NCBI RefSeq assembly: GCF_000427365.1 | Contig: NZ_KE386488.1 | Coordinates: 1,054,001-1,118,000 of the forward strand | Source: Rikenella microfusus DSM 15922 | GTDB taxonomy: Bacteria > Bacteroidota > Bacteroidia > Bacteroidales > Rikenellaceae | Length of the DNA: 64,000 nt | Reading direction: 5' to 3' | Part shown: in pieces, positions 41,815-50,996 of the stretch | Layout: every line of letters starts with the position of its first letter | Numbering within the stretch: position 1 is the stretch's first letter | Made by a program: the position numbers and the translations under genes | Notes under the pieces: model-generated | What the model saw: only the letters and a program-made list of their open reading frames with translations | Databases searched by the model: none | What the model was told of the DNA's origin: nothing

Positions 41815-44388
41815 ATGGCACAAAAGAGCATCCTGCTGACCGCCCTGGCATCCTGTCTGCTGGTTTGCGGTCCCCTTTCGGCACAGGAAAACGACGGATT
41901 CGACCTCTCCTCGCAGCGATCGGAATCGCAGCACGTGCTGATGGTCCCCGGACAGAAACTGGACCACAAAGGCCTTATTATCAATCCCACGCCGCACAGC
42001 CTGACCCTCGATCCCGACGGCACGCTCGACTTCTCCGGCGGGATACGCCTGACGGAGAAACAGGGAAAATTCGCCGAAGAGATCGGCCGAATCCTGCCCA
42101 CCGGTCAGAAAGGGGTTAAACTCACCACAGACTTCGGCCCGGAAGCGGCCGCCGAAGCCGGCGTCAAAGCCGTGTCGGGAGCCTATGCGCTGAATATCGG
42201 CAAAAAAGGAATCGCCATCACCGGATACGACGAGCGGGGCGTTTTCTATGGAATCCAGACCCTGCGGCAGATCGCCGAAAGCCCGATTGTCCGGACGGAC
42301 AGAGGACGGCGCCTGCCCTACCTGAAGATCAACGACTATCCCGACCTGCCGCTGCGCGGCGTGGTCGAAGGGTTTTACGGCACGCCCTGGCCCCACGCAG
42401 TGCGGCTCTCGCTCATCGACTTCTACGGCCGGTTCAAGATGAACAGCTATCTCTACGGCCCCAAAGACGACCCCTACCACAGCAGCCCGAACTGGCGGCA
42501 GCCCTACCCGGAAAAAGAGGCGCAGAACATCCGCGAGCTGGTGGAAGCCTGCAACCGCAACTACGTCGATTTCGTCTGGGCGATCCACCCCGGCCAGGAC
42601 ATCAAGTGGAACGAAGAGGACTACGGCAACCTGGTCCATAAGTTCCAACTGATGTACGACCTCGGCGTACGCTCGTTCGCTATTTTCTTCGACGACATTT
42701 CCGGCGAAGGGACGAACCCCGTGAAGCAGGTGGAGCTGCTCAACCGCCTCAACCGCGAATTCGTACAGGCCAAGGGCGACGTCTCCCCGCTGGTGGTCTG
42801 CCCCACCGACTATTCCAAGCTCTGGGCCAACCCGACGCCGCAAGGCAGCCTGAGCATATACGGACAGACGCTCGACCCGTCGGTCGCCGTCTTCTGGACC
42901 GGCGACGCCGTGTGCAGCGACCTCACTCCCGAGACCATGGAATGGCTCAACAGCCGCATCCGGCGGCCGGGCTATTACTGGTGGAACTACCCCGTTACCG
43001 ACTACGTGCGCCACATCATCATGCAAGGGCCGGTTTACGGGCTGGACACCACCCTCACGGCCGACGAAGTGTGCGGTTTCGCCAGCAATCCGATGGAGCA
43101 CGGCGAAGCGTCGAAACTGGCGCTCTACGGCGTGGCTGACTACACCTGGAACATCGCGGCCTACAACCCCATCGACAACTGGGAGCGGGGCATCGCGGAA
43201 CTGGTTCCCGAAGCGAAAGAGGCTTACCGGACGTTCGCCATCCATTCGTGCGACACCGAAACGGGCTACCGCCGCGCAGAATCGTGGGAGACCGAAACGT
43301 TCCGCATCGGCGACTATACTCCGGAGCAGTACGACGCCCTGCTGAAAGAGTTCGAAAAGATCGAACGGGTTCCCGCCGAGATGGAAGCGAAATGCGCCAA
43401 CGCCGAGCTGCTCCGGGAGCTGCGCCCGTGGCTCGCGGAGTTCGGTAAACTGGGCACGCGGGGCCGGAAAGCCTTGGAACTCGTCAAACTTTACGAAGCG
43501 GGCGACGATGCGGCGCTCTGGTCGGCCTACGTGCAAAACCTGATGAGCGACGAGGACCGCAAAGCGTACAACGCCCATAAGTCCGGCACCATGAAACTCC
43601 AGCCCTTCTACGAACTGACGATGGACGACATCCGAGACGCGCTCTACGCGAAGATCGCCGGGAAAAAACCGGCCGCATACAAAGCCGTCGGTACGTTCCC
43701 CAATCTGCAAACCGTACTGGGCAAGCTGATGTTCGACAACGACTCGACGACGTTCTATACTTCCGGCGTATCGCAAAAGGCGGGCAGCTGGATCGGAGCC
43801 GACCTCGGCGATGTGCGCGAAGTGTCCGAAATCGACATCCTCCAGGGACGCAACTCGACAGACGACGTGGATTACTTCGACCATGCCATCCTCGAATACT
43901 CGGAAGACGGCCGGACATGGCTGCCGCTGACGGACAGCCTGCATAAGCAGTATATCGTCCGCTGGAACGGAGAACCGGTAAAAGCCCGGTACGTGCGGCT
44001 CCGTCGGCTCGAATCCTCCAAGACCAACTGGGCGGCCGTCCGTTCGTTCGAGGTCAATCCCATCCGGGCCGACCGGCTCGGTTTCCGCATCGAAACGGCG
44101 GATTCGCTGGCTGCGAAAGCGCTCTATGCGTTCGACGAACATCCGGGGACTTCCGTCGTCAGCAGCGGAACCTTCGGGTTCGGCATTCCGGCGAACGTTT
44201 CCGGCTACACCCTGTTGCTGAAACCCGGCCCGCAGGGAACGCCGAAACTCCGGCAGACAGACGCCGAAGGTGCCGTCCTGTCGGAAACGGCGATCGACGC
44301 TCCCCTCTTCCGGGTCAAGGTCGCTCCCGGAGCCACGAAGATCGAATTGCTGGGAGATATGGAAATCTTCGAGATCATCCCGGAATAG
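41815..44388 (+). CDS. GH84 beta-N-acetylglucosaminidase (O-GlcNAcase/hyaluronidase-like)
   Basis: Cleaves terminal beta-GlcNAc by substrate-assisted catalysis. The 857-residue exported protein has an N-terminal GH20b-like domain (about 45-165), a GH84 barrel (about 175-480) beginning RGVVEGFYGTPWPHAVRL and carrying the catalytic pair Asp293-Asp294 in FFDDISGEG, a helical post-catalytic region (about 490-630) and a C-terminal discoidin-like domain (about 640-760, YVRLRRLESSKTNWAAVRSFEV) followed by a short beta domain. WWNYPVTDY and NPMEHGEASK are typical of the Bacteroides enzyme. The architecture matches the gut GH84 enzymes acting on mucin-like or O-GlcNAc substrates. Confidence 0.95.
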   Translation: MAQKSILLTALASCLLVCGPLSAQENDGFDLSSQRSESQHVLMVPGQKLDHKGLIINPTPHSLTLDPDGTLDFSGGIRLTEKQGKFAEEIGRILPTGQKGVKLTTDFGPEAAAEAGVKAVSGAYALNIGKKGIAITGYDERGVFYGIQTLRQIAESPIVRTDRGRRLPYLKINDYPDLPLRGVVEGFYGTPWPHAVRLSLIDFYGRFKMNSYLYGPKDDPYHSSPNWRQPYPEKEAQNIRELVEACNRNYVDFVWAIHPGQDIKWNEEDYGNLVHKFQLMYDLGVRSFAIFFDDISGEGTNPVKQVELLNRLNREFVQAKGDVSPLVVCPTDYSKLWANPTPQGSLSIYGQTLDPSVAVFWTGDAVCSDLTPETMEWLNSRIRRPGYYWWNYPVTDYVRHIIMQGPVYGLDTTLTADEVCGFASNPMEHGEASKLALYGVADYTWNIAAYNPIDNWERGIAELVPEAKEAYRTFAIHSCDTETGYRRAESWETETFRIGDYTPEQYDALLKEFEKIERVPAEMEAKCANAELLRELRPWLAEFGKLGTRGRKALELVKLYEAGDDAALWSAYVQNLMSDEDRKAYNAHKSGTMKLQPFYELTMDDIRDALYAKIAGKKPAAYKAVGTFPNLQTVLGKLMFDNDSTTFYTSGVSQKAGSWIGADLGDVREVSEIDILQGRNSTDDVDYFDHAILEYSEDGRTWLPLTDSLHKQYIVRWNGEPVKARYVRLRRLESSKTNWAAVRSFEVNPIRADRLGFRIETADSLAAKALYAFDEHPGTSVVSSGTFGFGIPANVSGYTLLLKPGPQGTPKLRQTDAEGAVLSETAIDAPLFRVKVAPGATKIELLGDMEIFEIIPE

Positions 44389-44414
44389 ACAGCAGACTGA
44401 TGAATCGTATTTTC

Positions 44415-44448
44415 CCGGCCCGGAACCCGTATTCCGGGCCGGTTTTTT
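44415..44448 (+). terminator. Terminator of the GH84 gene
   Basis: CCGGCCCGGAA (44415-44425) pairs perfectly with TTCCGGGCCGG (44432-44442), followed by six T residues. Confidence 0.9.
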
Positions 44449-44575
44449 ATGCCCTCCCCATTTGCATTCGGCCTCAAACGAGGTATCCGGCCGATACGAT
44501 TCCGTTTGGATTTTACCGGAATATGGCTTTCTTTGCTCGGGGAAAAATACACGACGCGCTAAACACAGGATTTAT

Positions 44576-47044
44576 ATGAAAACCGCATTCGCACTGCTCG
44601 GCTGGCTCTGCCTCCTGCCGGCGGTACCGGTTCACGGCCAGAACGCAACGGCAGGAAAAGACGGCCGGAGCGTCATCGTCGAAGAAAACGGAACACGGCT
44701 GACGATCACCTGCCTCGACCCGCGTATCGTCCATATCGAAGCCCGCCCGGAAACGGCGTCCGACGTGCGGAAATCGCTCGTGGTGGACGACCGCGATTTC
44801 CCGTTCGACGGCTTCCGGGTCAAACGGAGCCGGAATAAAATCGTCGTCCGGACCTCCCGGCTCGCCGTGGAATACGACCGGATATCGAAACGGATCCTCT
44901 TCAGGGACCGAACGACAGGCGACACGATATTGGCGGAACATTCGCGGGCTGTCGTCGCCGGAGGGCCGGACGGCGGGTACCGCATCGTCCAGCGTTTCGC
45001 CCTGACCCCCGACGAAGCCATATACGGACTGGGGCAGTACCAGGACGGCGCGTTCGACTACCGGGGACGTACCGTAAACCTCGTACAGGCCAACCGCGAA
45101 ATCGCCAGTCCCGTACTGCTCTCGACCCGCCGTTACGCCCTCTATTGGGACAACTACTCCAAAACGACCTTTACGGAAAAGGGAGGCGTCGCCGCGTTCG
45201 ACTCGGAAATCGGCGACGGTGCGGACTACTATTTCATCTACGGCAGCGACATGAACGATGCGGTGGCGGGAGTGCGCCACCTGACCGGAGAGGTGCCCAT
45301 GCAGCCCAAATCGGCATTCGGGTTCTGGATGTCGAAAGAGCGCTACCGGTCGTTCGACGAACTGACCGGGGTCGTGGCCGAATACCGCAAACGGGGCATC
45401 CCGCTGGACAATATCGTCCAGGACTGGCAGTATTGGGGCGAAGATATGGACTCGTGGAACGGCATGGTTTTCGACACGACACGATTCCCGCGGCCCGAAG
45501 AGGCGATCGACCGTCTCCATCGGGAATACCGGGTCAAACTGACCGTGTCCGTATGGCCGGGAGTCGGTAAAAAGACAGCCGTCTACCGGGCGATGGACTC
45601 CGTCGGCGCATTGTTCGACGTGCCGACCTGGGCGGGCTACAAAGTCATTGATATTTACGATACCGCGGCGCAGAAGCTGTTTTGGCGCTATCTGGACAAC
45701 GGCCTCCGTTCGAAAGGGGTGGACGCCTGGTGGATGGACGCCACCGAACCTTCGTTCCGCGACGGGCTGTACCAGGACAGACAGGAATACTGGTCGAAAT
45801 CGGCCGGCATGACCGCCATCGGCCCGTTCGCCCGTTACCTGAACACCTATTCGCTGGTCTTGTCGCGGATGATGTACGAACGACTGAGGGAACAGAGCGA
45901 CAAAAGAGTATCGGTACTGACCCGCTCGGCTTTCGCCGGACAACAGAAATACGGCACTTCCACCTGGTCGGGGGATATTTACGCCTCGTGGGACGTATTC
46001 CGCAAACAGATTCCGGCGGGACTCAACCTGTGCATGACCGGCTTCCCGTACTGGACGACCGACATCGGCGGTTTCCGCGTCGTCAGCCGGGAGACGGGCG
46101 GCAAAGCCGGAGCCGGGGAGATCGGCGATTACAGGAATGCGGAGGCGACCTCCGACGGAGGATACGAAAAAGGGCTTCAGGATTCCGCATACTTAGAGTT
46201 ATACACGCGCTGGTTCCAGTTCGGGGCTTTCTGTCCGTTGTTCCGCGCCCACGGGACGGAAGTCCCGCGCGAAATCTGGCATTTCGGCGAACCGGGAGGC
46301 CGGTATTACGATGCGCAGCTGCAAATGATCGCCCTGCGGTACAGCCTGCTGCCGTACATCTATTCCGCAGCCTGGCAGGTAACCGCCGCCGGAGGAACGA
46401 TGATGCGGCCGCTGGTCATGGACTTCACGGACGATCCCCGCACATTCGCAGAGGCGGGAAGCTACCTGTTCGGCGAATCGCTGCTGGTCCATCCGGTCAC
46501 GCGCCCCATGTTCCACGACCGGAACGGCCGGATCGGCACCCCCGACACGACCGTCCCGGTCTATCTGCCCCGGCATGCCGGCGGGTACTGGTTCGACCTG
46601 CAATCGGACGCCTGCTATCCGGCGGGGGATACCGTCCGTTACGAAGCTCCGCTGCATACGATCCCGGTGTTCGTGCGGGGCGGCGCGATCGTCCCGCGCA
46701 GCGAACCGGCGCAGGATGCGAATACGGCGGATAACCGGGAGCTGGAAATCTCGGTTTACACGGGCGCCGACGCCCGCTTCACCCTGTACGAAGATGACAA
46801 CGAGACCTACGATTACGAAAACGGGATTTACCGGGCCGTCGATCTGACCTGGAACGAACGGTCAGGCACCCTGACCGTCTCGGACGCGCAAGGCTCGTTC
46901 CGACCGGCTTACGACCGACAGACCTTCACGATCCGGGTCGTCTCACCCGGCCCGGACGGAAAGGCCGAAATCATGCGCCGTAAAGTGGATTATACCGGAA
47001 AAGAACTGAAAATCAAGTTCAGAAAACCCGATTATATCCGTTAA
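44576..47044 (+). CDS. GH31 glycosidase (alpha-xylosidase/alpha-glucosidase type)
   Basis: An 822-residue exported enzyme (signal MKTAFALLGWLCLLPAVPVHG). Layout: N-terminal beta-sandwich (about 25-240), GH31 barrel (about 245-560), proximal and distal C-terminal beta domains. The nucleophile is Asp388 in AWWMDATEP and the acid/base Asp467 in STWSGDIYASW; both are intact. The MDATEP form occurs in many Bacteroidetes GH31 alpha-xylosidases, but sequence alone does not separate xylosidase from glucosidase. RFALTPDEAIYGLGQYQDG is the GH31 N-domain signature. Longest frame begins 102 codons earlier inside the GH84 gene; ATG 44576 is chosen at the signal peptide. Confidence 0.93.
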   Translation: MKTAFALLGWLCLLPAVPVHGQNATAGKDGRSVIVEENGTRLTITCLDPRIVHIEARPETASDVRKSLVVDDRDFPFDGFRVKRSRNKIVVRTSRLAVEYDRISKRILFRDRTTGDTILAEHSRAVVAGGPDGGYRIVQRFALTPDEAIYGLGQYQDGAFDYRGRTVNLVQANREIASPVLLSTRRYALYWDNYSKTTFTEKGGVAAFDSEIGDGADYYFIYGSDMNDAVAGVRHLTGEVPMQPKSAFGFWMSKERYRSFDELTGVVAEYRKRGIPLDNIVQDWQYWGEDMDSWNGMVFDTTRFPRPEEAIDRLHREYRVKLTVSVWPGVGKKTAVYRAMDSVGALFDVPTWAGYKVIDIYDTAAQKLFWRYLDNGLRSKGVDAWWMDATEPSFRDGLYQDRQEYWSKSAGMTAIGPFARYLNTYSLVLSRMMYERLREQSDKRVSVLTRSAFAGQQKYGTSTWSGDIYASWDVFRKQIPAGLNLCMTGFPYWTTDIGGFRVVSRETGGKAGAGEIGDYRNAEATSDGGYEKGLQDSAYLELYTRWFQFGAFCPLFRAHGTEVPREIWHFGEPGGRYYDAQLQMIALRYSLLPYIYSAAWQVTAAGGTMMRPLVMDFTDDPRTFAEAGSYLFGESLLVHPVTRPMFHDRNGRIGTPDTTVPVYLPRHAGGYWFDLQSDACYPAGDTVRYEAPLHTIPVFVRGGAIVPRSEPAQDANTADNRELEISVYTGADARFTLYEDDNETYDYENGIYRAVDLTWNERSGTLTVSDAQGSFRPAYDRQTFTIRVVSPGPDGKAEIMRRKVDYTGKELKIKFRKPDYIR

Positions 47045-47362
47045 TGAACCCGACCTGTCCGGAGGCAACGTCCTATGTTCGGCTCCGATCCGGACCTTCC
47101 TATGCTTTTTGACGAGATTCGTATCGCCGTACCCGGTAAGATGGTGAGCCGGAACCGGTTTCCGGGCCTTCAACTTCCTGTCGAGTAAAGTCCCGCACCG
47201 TATCGGTGCCACCGGAAACTCCGGCCGGAGTTTCCCGATTTCGGTTTCCGACCAGATACAATAACCCGGTGGCGGCTACGGGCTGATAATCAGTCCGTAG
47301 CTGTTTTATTACGCAGAAACACATCATGTATAAAATACAGTAACAAAATTTTTAATTATCTG
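47045..47362. other. Gene-free stretch upstream of the Nudix regulator
   Basis: About 320 bp. It includes a perfect 22-bp palindrome centred at 47224/47225 (GGAAACTCCGG and its complement) and a hairpin at 47275-47301 (GCTACGG..CCGTAGC with an inner CTGAT/ATCAG). Either may terminate GH31 transcription, although neither is followed by a long T run. The last 60 bp are strongly AT-rich. Confidence 0.6.
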
Positions 47363-47398
47363 TTGTATAGCATTTTACACTACAAAAAATTATATTTG
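47363..47398 (+). promoter_or_regulatory. Promoter and possible operator of the Nudix-type regulator
   Basis: TATATTTG at 47391-47398 matches the -7 box. Immediately upstream, TTGTA (47363-47367) and TACAA (47381-47385) form a spaced inverted repeat (TTGTATAG-N10-CACTACAA, 6 of 8 arm positions matching). Nudix-type sugar regulators bind palindromes of this size near promoters, so autoregulation is plausible. The operator call is inference. Confidence 0.5.
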
Positions 47399-47430
47399 CA
47401 GTAACCCGAACCAATCCGACCGATCCGATC

Positions 47431-48141
47431 ATGGAACCATCTCAGGAATACATGTACGCCCATGTATCGATCGACTGTGCGATATTCGGTTTCGATGGGA
47501 ACGAACTGAATATCCTCCTGATCGAAAAAGAGGGCACCGCCGCCCAGAAACTGCCCGGCAGCCTGATCTACCAGATGGAAGACACCGACAGCGCCGCGGG
47601 ACGCGTGCTCTGCGAACTGACGGGCATCCGTAAAATGAGCCTCAGGCAATTCCGGTGCTTCAGCTCGCCCGACCGGGCGATGGACCCGGACGACGTAGCA
47701 TGGCTCGAGAAAACCTACGGCCGGCCCGTGGGACGCCTGATTACCATCGCATACCTTTCGTTGTGCAGGATCAACCGCACGCTGAGCGCGGCAGCCCGAC
47801 GCAAAGCCGCGCACTGGTGCCCGGTCAGCGACCTGCCGGCCATGCCGTTCGACCACAACCGAATCGCAGAAGAAGCGCTTTGCGAAATCCGCCAATGGAC
47901 GGAAAGCGAACCCGCCATGCTGTTCGAACTGCTGCCCGTCAAATTCACCATGGCCGAATTGCGGGCGCTGTACGAGGCCATCTACCTAAGACGGTTCGAC
48001 ATCCGCAATTTCTGCAAAAAAATCGCCCGGATACCTTACATCGTACGGCTCGACGAGAAACAGACCGACGTGGCCCACCGCGCGGCGCACTATTACAAAT
48101 TCGACCGGATCGCCTACAATCAGCTCCGGCAATCCATGTGA
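47431..48141 (+). CDS. Nudix-domain transcriptional regulator (AraR/NrtR type)
   Basis: A 236-residue protein with an N-terminal Nudix-like domain (residues about 8-150) and a C-terminal winged helix (about 155-232, with LPVKFTMAELRALYEAIYLRRFDIRNFCKKI). In the Nudix box alignment, Arg and one Glu remain (GRVLCELTGI) but two of the catalytic glutamates of REUxEE are replaced by Val and Leu, so it is unlikely to hydrolyse nucleotides and probably senses a ligand. Bacteroides AraR, which responds to arabinose, has this architecture. It lies 27 bp upstream of the GH3 start codon and is probably cotranscribed with GH3. Confidence 0.88.
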   Translation: MEPSQEYMYAHVSIDCAIFGFDGNELNILLIEKEGTAAQKLPGSLIYQMEDTDSAAGRVLCELTGIRKMSLRQFRCFSSPDRAMDPDDVAWLEKTYGRPVGRLITIAYLSLCRINRTLSAAARRKAAHWCPVSDLPAMPFDHNRIAEEALCEIRQWTESEPAMLFELLPVKFTMAELRALYEAIYLRRFDIRNFCKKIARIPYIVRLDEKQTDVAHRAAHYYKFDRIAYNQLRQSM

Positions 48142-48168
48142 TCCATTCCCGACTTATTGCTACAAACC

Positions 48169-50391
48169 ATGAAAACCCTGTTCGCAGCCCTGACCGCCAT
48201 CCTGCTCGTTCCGTCGCAAGCGACGGCCGGCGACCCGCGACTGACGGTCGCTCCGCAGGTCGATTCGCTGATCGCCCGCATGACCCTCGAAGAGAAAATC
48301 TCGCAAATGATGCACGCCAGTCCGGCCGTCCCCCGGCTCGGAATCCCGGCCTACAACTGGTGGAACGAATGCCTGCACGGCGTAGGACGATCGGGCGATA
48401 AAGTCACGGTCTTTCCCCAGGCCATCGGACTCGCCGCCACATTCAACCCTCCGGCCCTGGAAAAGACGGCGCGGATCATTTCGGACGAAGCGCGGGCCAT
48501 CTACAACGCCGCCAAAGGGACGCCCGACGAAGGAAAACAATACAAAGGACTGACCTTCTGGACGCCGAATATCAACATTTTCCGCGACCCCCGCTGGGGA
48601 CGCGGACAGGAAACTTACGGCGAAGATCCCTACCTGACGGCCCGGATGGGCGCCGCCATGGTTCGCGGTCTCCAGGGCGACGACCCGCGCTACCTCAAAA
48701 CTTCGGCCTGCGCCAAACATTACGCCGTACACAGCGGACCGGAACCCGAACGCCACTCGTTCGACGTAACGGCGAGCGCCTACGACCTGTGGGACACCTA
48801 TCTGCCGGCTTTCCGGACCCTTGTGCGCGAAGCCGGCGTGTCGGGCGTCATGTGCGCCTACAACCGTTACGAAGGGCAGCCCTGCTGCGGCAGCGATAAA
48901 CTGCTGCGACAGATCCTGACCTACGAATGGGATTTTCAGGGCTATGTCACTTCCGACTGCTGGGGCGTAAACGATTTCCATAAATTCCACAAGACGCACC
49001 CCGACGCGGCGACCGCGTCGGCCGATGCGGTGCTGCACGGTACCGACCTGGAATGCGGCAACGATTACGCTTCGCTGGCGGAAGCCGTCCGCCGCGGTCT
49101 CATTACGGAAGAGCAGATCGACCTGTCGCTGCGGCGGCTCTTCATGATCCGGTTCCGGCTGGGACAGTTCGAGCCTGAGGGCAGCGTGCCTTACGATACG
49201 ATCCCCTACTCGGTAGTCTCGTCGCCGGCACATAAGAAACAGGCCTTGGAAATGGCCCGGCAGTCGATGGTGCTGCTCAAAAACGACGGCGTGCTTCCGC
49301 TAAAACCCGGGCGCGTGAAGACCGTCGCCCTGCTCGGCCCGAATGCCGACAACGGAACTACCCAGCTGGGCAACTACAACGGCTTCCCGGTCGAAAACAC
49401 GACCTTGAAAATGGCCCTGGAACGGGAGCCGGGTCTGCGCGTGATCTACTATCCCGCTACGGGCATCACCGGGCCGCTGGCCGACGGGCCGGATACGGAC
49501 GAGGTGCTGAAAGCCATCGCGAAAGCCGACCTGATTATTTTTGCCGGAGGCATCTCGCCGCTGCTCGAAGGCGAAGCCGGCGACGCGGGGAACGACGACA
49601 TCAAAGGGTTCCTCGGCGGCGACCGCAACACGATCGAACTGCCGGAAGTACAGACCGAATGGATGAAAAAGCTCGAAGCGACGGGCAAGCCGCTGGTATT
49701 CATCAATATGTCCGGCAGCGCCGTGGCTTTCCGGTGGGAAGCGGCCCATGCCGATGCCGTCATCCAGGCCTGGTACGGGGGACAGGAGACCGGCAACGCG
49801 CTGGCCGACATCCTGTTCGGCCGCTATAATCCCGCCGGCCGACTGCCCGTAACGTTCTACAATTCGACTGCCGACCTGCCCGATTTCCGCGATTATAACA
49901 TGCAGGGACGTACCTATCGTTATTTCGACGGCGAGGTACTCTACCCGTTCGGTTACGGCCTGAGCTACAACACCTATGCCTATTCCGACCTGCAACTGCC
50001 CGATACCGCCGCCGTCGGCGACTCCGTCCGGGTGAGCGTCGAGGTGCGGAACCGGGGCCGCCGGGCGGGAGACGAAGTCGTGCAACTTTACGTCTCGCGG
50101 CGCGGGACGGTCGGAGGCGAGACGCCGATATGCGCCCTGGCCGGTATCCGACGGATGCACTTCGCCCCGGGCGAAAAGCGCGTGGTGACTTTCACCGTAT
50201 CTCCGGAACAATTGGGGCGCACCGATGAAAACGGGGAAACGGTCGTAGAACCGGGCCGCGTGCGGATCTGGGCCGGCGGCCGGATGCCCCATGCGGGCGA
50301 ACGGTTCGGGGCCAATACCGTCGCTGACGAAATGATACTTACCGGGGTGCCTATCGTATTCAACCACGCCGGAATTTTAACCGGCCAATAA
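48169..50391 (+). CDS. GH3 glycosidase (beta-xylosidase type)
   Basis: A 740-residue exported enzyme (signal MKTLFAALTAILLVPSQATA). The N-terminal barrel includes MTLEEKISQM, YNWWNECLHGVG, PNINIFRDPRWGRGQETYGEDP, KHYAVHSGPE and the nucleophile region VTSDCWGVNDF with Asp263. An (alpha/beta)6 sandwich and a C-terminal FnIII-like domain (VSVEVRNRGRRAGDEVVQLYV) follow. The WNECLHG and RWGRGQETYGEDP pattern resembles the beta-xylosidase/alpha-arabinofuranosidase branch of GH3 more than beta-glucosidases. ATG 48169 is chosen at the signal peptide. Context with a Nudix AraR-type regulator supports a pentose substrate. Confidence 0.93.
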   Translation: MKTLFAALTAILLVPSQATAGDPRLTVAPQVDSLIARMTLEEKISQMMHASPAVPRLGIPAYNWWNECLHGVGRSGDKVTVFPQAIGLAATFNPPALEKTARIISDEARAIYNAAKGTPDEGKQYKGLTFWTPNINIFRDPRWGRGQETYGEDPYLTARMGAAMVRGLQGDDPRYLKTSACAKHYAVHSGPEPERHSFDVTASAYDLWDTYLPAFRTLVREAGVSGVMCAYNRYEGQPCCGSDKLLRQILTYEWDFQGYVTSDCWGVNDFHKFHKTHPDAATASADAVLHGTDLECGNDYASLAEAVRRGLITEEQIDLSLRRLFMIRFRLGQFEPEGSVPYDTIPYSVVSSPAHKKQALEMARQSMVLLKNDGVLPLKPGRVKTVALLGPNADNGTTQLGNYNGFPVENTTLKMALEREPGLRVIYYPATGITGPLADGPDTDEVLKAIAKADLIIFAGGISPLLEGEAGDAGNDDIKGFLGGDRNTIELPEVQTEWMKKLEATGKPLVFINMSGSAVAFRWEAAHADAVIQAWYGGQETGNALADILFGRYNPAGRLPVTFYNSTADLPDFRDYNMQGRTYRYFDGEVLYPFGYGLSYNTYAYSDLQLPDTAAVGDSVRVSVEVRNRGRRAGDEVVQLYVSRRGTVGGETPICALAGIRRMHFAPGEKRVVTFTVSPEQLGRTDENGETVVEPGRVRIWAGGRMPHAGERFGANTVADEMILTGVPIVFNHAGILTGQ

Positions 50392-50480
50392 TGTGCGGAT
50401 ATGGTTTTCCCGGTCCGGAGCCAGCGAGGTCAGGAGTAGTTACAGGCCGGTTCGAGTGCCGAGCGGCACCAGCCCTGCTC

Positions 50481-50587
50481 CCGGGGGTAGGTTGCCGTTC
50501 CGGCTGCTTTCCGGCGCCTCGGCTATCCGAACTCGCTCGGCTGCTGCGTCGGTTCGGCACGGTCGCTATGCCGGACGATTAACCATA
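50481..50587 (+). repeat. Intergenic repeat (GGTTGCCGTTCCGGC family), copy 2
   Basis: Colinear with 2704-2815: GGTTGCCGTTCCGGC, GGCGCCTCGGC, CGGCTGCTGCGTCGGTTCGG, GGTCGCTA, CGGACGATT. Confidence 0.75.
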
Positions 50588-50601
50588 GTTTTTTAGTTTG
50601 T

Positions 50602-50676
50602 GCGATTCATAAGAATCGCCGGCTTTCGCGCCCAAGCGGCTCTGACGCTTCGGGAGGTGGGCGCAAAGCCGAATGG
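50602..50676 (-). repeat. Repeat (GCGCCCACCCC / GCTTGGGCGC family), copy 2, inverted
   Basis: Reverse-complement match to 8764-8833: GCGATTC..GAATCGCCGGCTTTCGCGCCCAAGC here against GCTTGGGCGCGAAAGCCGGCGATTC there, ending at GGTGGGCGCAAAGCCGA. Confidence 0.75.
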
Positions 50677-50728
50677 ATAAGGCATTTCAATCGTAGGGTT
50701 ATTCGTAAAAGTACCGCGATAGCGGGCG

Positions 50729-50796
50729 GGCCGGAGCCACCCCGGGCGGCGGCCTGCAACTGCGTTGCGCTTGTTTCGCCTCCGCTGGCTCCGGCC
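50729..50796. repeat. Palindrome-ended repeat (TCAGGCCGGAGCCA family), copy 3
   Basis: GGCCGGAGCCA at 50729-50739 faces TGGCTCCGGCC at 50786-50796, with GGCGGCCTGCAACTGCG inside, as in 8656-8728. Confidence 0.8.
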
Positions 50797-50953
50797 ATAA
50801 AATTAACTGTACGGTTTCTTGCATAGGGCCGCGGCTTGCGGAGAGCGGGGTAGTTACAGCCCGGATCGAGCGCCGAGCGGCACCGGGCTGCAACCATTCC
50901 CGCCCTCGCCGGCTCCGGCCTTGAGTATCAGAAACCAGACCTACGAATAAATC

Positions 50954-50975
50954 GGCGTAAAGCCGTATATACTTG
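50954..50975 (+). promoter_or_regulatory. Solo KB-type repeat end in front of the second GH97 gene
   Basis: GGCGTAAAGCCGTATATACTTG resembles the right-hand end of the KB family (GTAAAGTCGTATATACTTAC). Its TATACTTG is one base from the TAnnTTTG box and lies 21 bp upstream of ATG 50997. No better promoter is visible. Use as promoter is inference. Confidence 0.45.
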
Positions 50976-50996
50976 TTTTTGCTAAGATCTCATTTC

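Larger units (their letters stand above)
50392..50953. other. Gene-free stretch built of repeat elements
   Basis: About 560 bp between GH3 and the second GH97. It is a mosaic of families also found near 1-3 kb and 8-9 kb: half of the CCGGAGCCA family with GTAGTTACAGGCCGG (50413-50475), 50481-50587, 50602-50676, 50729-50796, and a GGGGTAGTTACAGCCCGG..GCCGAGCGGCACCGGGC block (50848-50890) also seen at 25412-25430 and 31043-31060. No gene seen. Confidence 0.75.

Noticed and set aside
47210-47240. The 22-bp palindrome as a site-specific recombination or operator site
   Set aside because: It is a single copy as far as I can see, lies about 150 bp from the regulator promoter and could equally be a GH31 transcript hairpin; evidence is too thin for a specific claim.
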